NCBI GenBank assembly: GCA_002331335.1
Contig: DCZO01000021.1
Coordinates: 1 to 10,572, forward strand
DNA length: 10,572 nucleotides
Source of the DNA: Nitrospira sp. UBA2082
GTDB lineage: Bacteria > Nitrospirota > Nitrospiria > Nitrospirales > Nitrospiraceae
Direction of reading: 5' to 3'
The notes under the pieces were generated by a model. It saw nothing but the letters and a program-made list of their open reading frames with translations. It searched no databases and was not told where the DNA came from. Positions 5,895-10,572 of this stretch are shown piece by piece; positions within the stretch are counted from its first letter, which is position 1; each line of letters starts with the position of its first letter. A program made the position numbers and the translations under genes.

Positions 5895-6545
5895 ATGGCC
5901 ACTCCGTCCGCCGAAAAGCTACAAACCCACTGGCGTGCTCTGAACGCACGCTACTTTCTCAATCGGCTGCCGCCGATTCCCATTGTCTGGAGCCGGCGCC
6001 TTACGTCCTCAGTCGGCATGTTCGTCTGCCGCGGCGGCCCACGAATGCCACCGGCCTCCGGGGGCCGCAGCCGCCGAGAGATTCGCCTGTCCCAACCGCT
6101 GTTGGAACGGCTCGCCGGACGGACGCCCTACGCGGAGCAGGAACTGCTCAACACCCTCGCCCATGAAATGATCCACCAATGGCAATTCGATGTGCTGAAA
6201 CGGCGGCCGAACCACGGCCTGGATTTTCTCCGAAAGATGACGGAGATGAATCGTTCCGGTCACGTCGCCGTCACTACCTACCATCAGCTGGAGAAGGAAG
6301 TGCTGGCCCTGTCTCGATTCGCCTGGCGCTGCAAAGACTGCGGACGGATCTACCGTCGGCAGCGGAAGACCATCGAGCCGCGCCGGCACCAATGCGGGGG
6401 GTGCCGGGGTGTTCTTCAGGAACTGCGTCTGCTGAACGTCAATCGTCAACCGTCAAGCGGCGCGGACAAGGGACTGGTATCCCACGCGACCACTGACAGG
6501 CCGGCCGAACAATTGGCCCTGGAATTTTCCTTCCCCTCATCCTAA
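5895..6545 (+). CDS. SprT-like zinc metalloprotein
   Basis: 216-residue SprT-family protein. Members include eukaryotic Spartan (DNA-protein crosslink protease) and bacterial SprT, whose role is poorly defined. The metallopeptidase-like domain has LAHEMIHQWQ (88-97; HExxH with His90, Glu91, His94) and a third likely ligand in NHGLDF (His107). A C-terminal zinc ribbon follows: WRCKDCGRIYRRQRK (144-158) and HQCGGC (165-170), with Cys146, Cys149, Cys167 and Cys170. All catalytic and zinc residues are present, so an active protease is plausible. The last ~35 residues, after LLNVN, are not conserved-looking and include a heptad repeat cluster (residues 181-188). No Shine-Dalgarno sequence precedes ATG 5895. 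It is followed by dinB and, further on, mfd, which suggests a DNA-damage context. Confidence 0.88.
   Translation: MATPSAEKLQTHWRALNARYFLNRLPPIPIVWSRRLTSSVGMFVCRGGPRMPPASGGRSRREIRLSQPLLERLAGRTPYAEQELLNTLAHEMIHQWQFDVLKRRPNHGLDFLRKMTEMNRSGHVAVTTYHQLEKEVLALSRFAWRCKDCGRIYRRQRKTIEPRRHQCGGCRGVLQELRLLNVNRQPSSGADKGLVSHATTDRPAEQLALEFSFPSS
6437..6457 (+). repeat. Heptad repeat cluster C (three units, inside the sprT-like coding end)
   Basis: CGTCAAT, CGTCAAC and CGTCAAG stand end to end, differing only at the seventh base. They encode residues 181-188 (NVNRQPSS) in the non-conserved tail of the SprT-like protein, so the repeat appears to have been absorbed into the coding sequence. Its orientation is opposite to cluster D. 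Confidence 0.65.
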
Positions 6546-6580
6546 GATTTCATTGCTCTGACTTCGACCTCACTCACTCG

Positions 6581-6601
6581 ATTGACGAATGACGAATGAC
6601 G
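6581..6601 (+). repeat. Heptad repeat cluster D (three units, upstream of dinB)
   Basis: ATTGACG, AATGACG and AATGACG stand end to end. The cluster contains an ATG (6596) that is in frame with dinB, but it lies inside the repeat and has no ribosome binding site, so it is an unlikely start. Confidence 0.65.
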
Positions 6602-6616
6602 TATCCCGGTGTCCCC

Positions 6617-7768
6617 ATGCGCTGGCCCCGCCAAATTCTGTTCGGCGACGTGGACGCGATGTTTGCATCCGCGGCTGTCGTGAACGATCCGAGACTTGCC
6701 GGTAAACCGATCGCGATCGGCGGGCCACCCCCGCGCGGGATCATTGCGGCCGCCAGCTATGCGGTCCGCCCGTTTGGTGTGCGTTCGGCCATGCCGACTG
6801 TCAAGGCGTTGCAACTCTGTCCCCAGCTGATTCTGCTGCCGCCCGACCGGCCCCTGTACCGGCGGTTGCACGACGCGATGCGCGCGGTGACCGACCGGCT
6901 GTTTCCCCTTACCGAGTGGAGCAGCATTGACGAGTTTTATGCCGATACCACCGAACTGCAGTCGCTCCATCCTGACCCGATGGCCTTGGGACGGCTTGCC
7001 AAAGACGAGCTCTACGCCGCCACCGGCCTTCGTTGTACGATTGCCCTGGCCACCGGCAAAACCGTCGCCAAGATCGCCGCCGACACCCATAAACCGAACG
7101 GCCTGGCCGTGATCGAGCCGGGCACAGAACCGTCGTTGCTCGCCCCTCTTCCTCCGCGCGCCCTACCCGGCATCGGCCCTAAAACAGCGGCCAGGATTGA
7201 GGCGCTGGGAATCACCACCATCGGCGACCTCTTGGATACCCGCTGGGATCGGCCGCTGCAACATCTGTTCGGCAACAGCTTGCTCTGGATCAGAGAACTG
7301 GCGCGAGGCATCGACCGGGAACCGGTCGTCGCCGACCGGGAGTCCAAGAGCATCAGCCGTGAAACGACGTTCGAGCGCAACACACACGACCGGGTATTCC
7401 TCGCACAGACATTGCGCGGATTCTTACGCGAGCTGGCGCACGATCTGCGGCAGGAGGGCCTGGCGGCCGGCGGGTGTGCCGTAAAACTGAAAGACGCGCG
7501 GTTTACCATCACCACCAAGCACGGCCGATTTCCACACCCGTTGAATTACGATCCTGACATGTGGCCGGTCGTGCAACGAGCATTGGATGACTTGATGAAG
7601 CCCGACACAGACTACCGGCTGGCCGGACTGGCGCTCACCATGTTGACCGCCGCCGCGCCTGGCCTGTTCGACCAGCGGCGGGCCAAAGCCATCGCGGCGC
7701 TGGATGCGCTCGTCGCCCGCCACGGTTCCACGGTGATCGGACTTGGAGGCGTGTCTGAAGAGGCATAA
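6617..7768 (+). CDS. dinB: Y-family DNA polymerase, divergent DinB (Pol IV) type
   Basis: 383-residue translesion DNA polymerase. The palm motif ILFGDVDAMFAS (7-18) holds Asp11, Asp13 and the steric-gate Phe16. The second catalytic motif WSSIDEFYAD (101-110) gives Asp105/Glu106. Further features are ALATGKTVAKIAADTHKPNG (143-162), the helix-hairpin-helix LPGIGPKTAARIEALGI (183-199), and a little-finger domain beginning at about KSISRETTFE. A C-terminal PGLFDQ could bind the sliding clamp. Oddities: the Glu that usually ends the YASVE-type motif is Ala20, and the catalytic motif reads SSIDEFYAD rather than the usual SIDEAYLD, so this is a divergent branch. ATG 6617 is chosen because the protein then begins like other family members; ATG 6596 lies in the heptad repeat. 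Neither start has a clear Shine-Dalgarno sequence. No LexA box is recognisable upstream. Confidence 0.9.
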   Translation: MRWPRQILFGDVDAMFASAAVVNDPRLAGKPIAIGGPPPRGIIAAASYAVRPFGVRSAMPTVKALQLCPQLILLPPDRPLYRRLHDAMRAVTDRLFPLTEWSSIDEFYADTTELQSLHPDPMALGRLAKDELYAATGLRCTIALATGKTVAKIAADTHKPNGLAVIEPGTEPSLLAPLPPRALPGIGPKTAARIEALGITTIGDLLDTRWDRPLQHLFGNSLLWIRELARGIDREPVVADRESKSISRETTFERNTHDRVFLAQTLRGFLRELAHDLRQEGLAAGGCAVKLKDARFTITTKHGRFPHPLNYDPDMWPVVQRALDDLMKPDTDYRLAGLALTMLTAAAPGLFDQRRAKAIAALDALVARHGSTVIGLGGVSEEA

Positions 7769-7780
7769 CCTGCTCCTCCC

Positions 7781-7810
7781 TTTCCATCTCCGCATATGAA
7801 TAGGTATGAT
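7781..7810 (+). promoter_or_regulatory. Predicted promoter of rfaE2 (leaderless)
   Basis: TATGAT (7805-7810, five of six matches) lies six bases before ATG 7817. A weak -35 TTTCCA (7781-7786, four of six) sits at 18-base spacing. The predicted transcription start coincides with the ATG. An alternative ATG at 7796 would place the -10 box inside the gene, and it has no ribosome binding site either. Confidence 0.4.
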
Positions 7811-7816
7811 GGGATC

Positions 7817-8296
7817 ATGTCCGACAAGATCATGACGGGCGCGCAATTAGTTCCTGTCCTCGAACAGGCGCGCACACAGAAGAAACGGATTGTCTTCACC
7901 AACGGCTGCTTCGACCTGATGCACATCGGCCATACCCGTTATCTACAGGCGGCCAGAGCCCTCGGGGATCTGCTCGTGGTCGGCGTCAACAGCGATGCGT
8001 CAGTCCGGAGTCTGAACAAGGGTTCCGACCGGCCGATCGTACCGGAAGCCCAGCGGGCCGAAGTGCTGGCGGCGTTGGGGTGCGTGGATTATGTCGTGAT
8101 CTTCTCCGCACCGGACCCCGGCGAGTTGATAGCCACTCTCCAGCCTGATGTCTTGGTGAAGGGCGGAGATTGGGCGATCAACACGATCGTCGGCCGCGAG
8201 ACGGTCGAAGCCCGCGGCGGTATCGTGACAACCATCCCGCTGGTTCCAGGCATGTCCACGACATCACTCCTCCAACGCATTCGATCCGCCATGTGA
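7817..8296 (+). CDS. rfaE2: D-glycero-beta-D-manno-heptose 1-phosphate adenylyltransferase (HldC/RfaE2)
   Basis: 159-residue cytidylyltransferase-like nucleotidyltransferase that joins ATP to heptose 1-phosphate to give ADP-heptose for LPS core. Motifs seen are FTNGCFDLMHIGHTRYLQAA (27-46) with the HIGH nucleotide-binding motif (36-39), GVNSDASVRSLNKG (56-69), PDVLVKGGDW (110-119) and the C-terminal IPLVPGMSTTSLLQRI (140-155). It corresponds to the C-terminal half of E. coli HldE; here it is a separate protein, so a separate kinase (HldA) gene is expected elsewhere. It shares a pathway with gmhA about 3 kb upstream, and both genes have a -10 box directly before the ATG. ATG 7817 is preferred (family-typical length); ATG 7796 would add seven residues. 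Its stop codon is followed after three bases by the mfd start. Confidence 0.95.
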   Translation: MSDKIMTGAQLVPVLEQARTQKKRIVFTNGCFDLMHIGHTRYLQAARALGDLLVVGVNSDASVRSLNKGSDRPIVPEAQRAEVLAALGCVDYVVIFSAPDPGELIATLQPDVLVKGGDWAINTIVGRETVEARGGIVTTIPLVPGMSTTSLLQRIRSAM

Positions 8297-8299
8297 TTC

Positions 8300-10572
8300 G
8301 TGTCTGACATCGGCGCTGAACCCACAACATGGCTTGCTCCTCTCCGCTCGGCCTTGAGCCGGGACGACGCCCGCGCTTGCCTGACAGGCTTGCACGGTTC
8401 CACGGCAGCGTGCGCACTGACGTTGTTGGCCCAGGCCCAGAAGTCCCCCCAAGACGGAGCACGCCCTTGGGTCGTCTTGACCGCCACCGATGAATCGGCC
8501 GAACGGATCTTCAACGATCTGCGGTTTTTTCACGATCTCATGGGCCTCCCGGCCGAGCGCTTGGCCCTGTTTCCCGAATGGGAAACCTTGCCCTATGAAG
8601 CAACCGCGCCGCATGTCGGACTGATCGCGCGCCGGATGACGACACTGCAGCGCCTGCGCACCGGCGCGGCCACTCTGCTGGTGACGTCCGTTGCCGCCGC
8701 CATGCACCGCCTGATTCCGCGCTCCACATTCGAACACGCGGTGCTCCGTTTCAGGACGGGAAGCACCTGCGAACGGGAGCCGTTTCTGTCCAGTCTGCTC
8801 CGGTTGGGCTACCGGCGCGTGTCGGTGGTGGAAATTCCCGGCGAATTCAGCGTCCGCGGCGGCATCGTCGATATTTTCTCCACCGCCTATGCCGATCCGG
8901 TCCGCGTAGAATTTCTGGGCGATCAAGTCGAGTCGATCCGCCTGTTCGATCCCGCCACACAAACGTCGGTCAAGAAACTGAGCGACGGCTTGATCCTGCC
9001 GGCGCGGGAATTTCTTCGCCCTTCCGATGCGAAGGACGCATTGGCGACGATCCCCCCGGACGCCGAATGGCGCAGCCCGGACCTCTATCCCCACATGGAT
9101 ACGCTGCTCGATTATCTGGACGCGCCTCCCTATCTCGCCCTCGATCAGCCGGCACAGTTGAAGAAGGCCTGCGAGACCGCCTGGGAGAAGATCGACGACG
9201 GCTATCTGCGCCACGCCGATCGTGACGCTGTACCCTATCCGTCCCCGGAACGGCTTTTTTTGAGATGGCCCGAACTGGAACAGCACACAACGGCGTGGCC
9301 GTTGTTGGCGCTGGAGCCCTTGGCGGCACCGGACGCTTCATGGACGCCTGCTCCGGCATTCTCCGGCCAGACGCCGGCGAGCATCGGATTGGGCATCAGA
9401 GGCACCCCCTTCAGCCAAACCCTCGGCTTGTTGGAACGGCTGAGAGACGAACATCGTGTCGTGCTCGTCGCCAGAAGCCGTGGGCAGGTCGATCGCCTGT
9501 TGGCCCTCCTCCGTGAGCATGATTTGCCGGCGGACGAGTGGACCGCCTCAGTCTGGTCACATCGAGGCACAGGTAAACCTCCCTTCTATGTCGTACACGG
9601 CGATTTGTCGGCCGGATTCCTCTCCGACAACCTCCGCCTCGCGCTCCTGACGGAAGAGGAGTTGTTCGCCAAAGGCGCGCGCCACAAACCACAGCCGAAG
9701 ACCAGAACGGCCACGTTCTTGTCCTCTTTGGAAGACCTCAGTGTGGGCGACTACGTGGTCCACGTCCAGCATGGCATCGCCAAGTACCGGGGACTCAAGC
9801 GCCTGGCCGTGCAGGACTTCGAGAGCGATTATGTGATCCTGGAATTCGCCGGCGGAGACACGCTCTATGTTCCGCTCGACCGCCTGAACCAGATCCAGCG
9901 GTACAGCGGAGCCGACAGTCACGTCCCTCGGCTCGACCGCCTTGGCGGCACCACCTGGGCCAAGACGACGGCGCGGGTCAAAAAGGACATCGAGGAGATG
10001 GCTCAGGAGCTGATCGAGCTCTACGCCAATCGCGAGTTGGTGCAACGGAACGCCTATGGCGCGGGCGGCACGCTCTACCACGAATTCGAAGCCGCGTTCG
10101 AATACGAGGAGACGCCGGACCAGCTCAAAGCCATCGGCGACATCGTCCGTGACATGGAATCATCCAAACCGATGGACCGGCTCGTGTGCGGCGATGTCGG
10201 ATACGGCAAAACGGAAGTGGCCATGCGCGCCGCGTTCAAAGCCGTGGAACATGGCCGCCAAGTTGCGGTCCTGGTACCGACGACGCTGCTGGCCCACCAG
10301 CATTACGATAACTTTGCGGAGCGGTTCGCCCCTTTTCCGACCCGCGTGGCCCTCCTTTCACGGTTCCAATCGCCCAGAGAAACCAAAGCGATCCTCAAGG
10401 ATGTTGCCGCCGGTGTTATTGATGTCGTGATCGGCACGCACCGCCTCCTCCAGAAAGACGTCACATTCTCGAATCTCGGCCTCGTCATCATCGACGAAGA
10501 ACAATGGTTTGGCGTGAAACACAAGGAGCGGCTCAAACAGCTCCGCACCCAAGTCGATGTGCTGACCCTGAC
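8300..10572 (+). CDS. mfd: Transcription-repair coupling factor Mfd (3' end cut by window edge)
   Basis: 757 codons of an open frame that runs off the right edge; full Mfd is about 1150 residues. Mfd is a DNA translocase that removes stalled RNA polymerase and recruits UvrA. The UvrB-like N-terminal module includes ERLALFPEWETLPYEA (about 88-103) and VVEIPGEFSVRGGIVDIFS (about 176-194). The RNA-polymerase-interacting domain begins near residue 479 with LSVGDYVVHVQHGIAKYRGL. The translocase domain has EETPDQ (about 603-608), Walker A GDVGYGKT (631-638), VPTTLLAHQHY and IGTHRLLQKDV, and the Walker B box DEEQ (732-735). The residue after DEEQ is Trp736, where most homologues I recall have Arg. 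The chosen start is GTG 8300; the frame directly upstream is TTC then the rfaE2 stop TGA, so no earlier start is possible. No Shine-Dalgarno sequence is seen, suggesting coupling to rfaE2 translation. Confidence 0.95.
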   Translation, partial: MSDIGAEPTTWLAPLRSALSRDDARACLTGLHGSTAACALTLLAQAQKSPQDGARPWVVLTATDESAERIFNDLRFFHDLMGLPAERLALFPEWETLPYEATAPHVGLIARRMTTLQRLRTGAATLLVTSVAAAMHRLIPRSTFEHAVLRFRTGSTCEREPFLSSLLRLGYRRVSVVEIPGEFSVRGGIVDIFSTAYADPVRVEFLGDQVESIRLFDPATQTSVKKLSDGLILPAREFLRPSDAKDALATIPPDAEWRSPDLYPHMDTLLDYLDAPPYLALDQPAQLKKACETAWEKIDDGYLRHADRDAVPYPSPERLFLRWPELEQHTTAWPLLALEPLAAPDASWTPAPAFSGQTPASIGLGIRGTPFSQTLGLLERLRDEHRVVLVARSRGQVDRLLALLREHDLPADEWTASVWSHRGTGKPPFYVVHGDLSAGFLSDNLRLALLTEEELFAKGARHKPQPKTRTATFLSSLEDLSVGDYVVHVQHGIAKYRGLKRLAVQDFESDYVILEFAGGDTLYVPLDRLNQIQRYSGADSHVPRLDRLGGTTWAKTTARVKKDIEEMAQELIELYANRELVQRNAYGAGGTLYHEFEAAFEYEETPDQLKAIGDIVRDMESSKPMDRLVCGDVGYGKTEVAMRAAFKAVEHGRQVAVLVPTTLLAHQHYDNFAERFAPFPTRVALLSRFQSPRETKAILKDVAAGVIDVVIGTHRLLQKDVTFSNLGLVIIDEEQWFGVKHKERLKQLRTQVDVLTL

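Noticed and set aside
5820..6601. Heptad clusters as a CRISPR array
   Set aside because: Units are 7 bp with no spacers of constant length; they are short tandem repeats, not CRISPR repeats.
8287..8296. RfaE2-Mfd fusion gene
   Set aside because: A TGA stop clearly separates the two frames and both are complete stand-alone families; read-through is kept only as a question.
8264..9286. Minus-strand open frame of 340 codons opposite rfaE2/mfd
   Set aside because: It is a shadow of mfd; the plus strand gives a continuous Mfd protein with known motifs.

Overview
The window is a GC-rich bacterial chromosome segment. Its gene content suggests a member of the Nitrospirota (Nitrospira-like): split heptose-pathway genes of an LPS-making bacterium, a divergent Y-family polymerase, a stand-alone protoglobin, and TTGAC-N17-TAGAAT-type promoters. 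The assignment is an inference from gene style, not from a marker gene. No tRNA, rRNA, transposase or CRISPR array is visible. Nearly all of the window is coding.

Left part (minus strand, 2613 down to 257). Three genes are read leftward. The first encodes a CARF-domain protein of the CRISPR-associated Cas02710/Csm6-like type. Six bases later comes a YbgC-type hot-dog acyl-CoA thioesterase, then a protoglobin with its own promoter, whose -35 box overlaps the thioesterase stop codon. A perfect 14-bp inverted repeat lies downstream of the protoglobin gene. The first ~180 bases hold no gene I can identify.

Middle part (plus strand, 2764-5771). A divergent promoter pair separates the CARF gene from an nfeD-qmcA (SPFH) membrane pair. 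Next is gmhA, the first enzyme of ADP-heptose synthesis. It overlaps by 17 bases a conserved protein that I tentatively place with deoxyhypusine-synthase-like proteins.

Right part (plus strand, 5895-10572). In order: a SprT-like zinc metalloprotein, a divergent DinB-type DNA polymerase, rfaE2/hldC (heptose-1-phosphate adenylyltransferase, same pathway as gmhA), and mfd. The mfd gene runs off the right edge after 757 codons. Four short arrays of a 7-bp repeat ending in GACG, or its complement, sit around the sprT-like gene.

Functional themes are envelope biogenesis (gmhA, rfaE2, nfeD/qmcA, ybgC), DNA damage handling (SprT-like, DinB, Mfd) and gas/redox sensing or binding (protoglobin). The points most worth a second look are the CARF protein, whose HEPN-like motif appears to lack its catalytic arginine and which has no CRISPR array or cas operon beside it; the repeated pattern of -10 boxes placed so close to ATG codons that leaderless mRNAs are predicted; the heptad repeats; and the gmhA-coupled deoxyhypusine-synthase-like gene.
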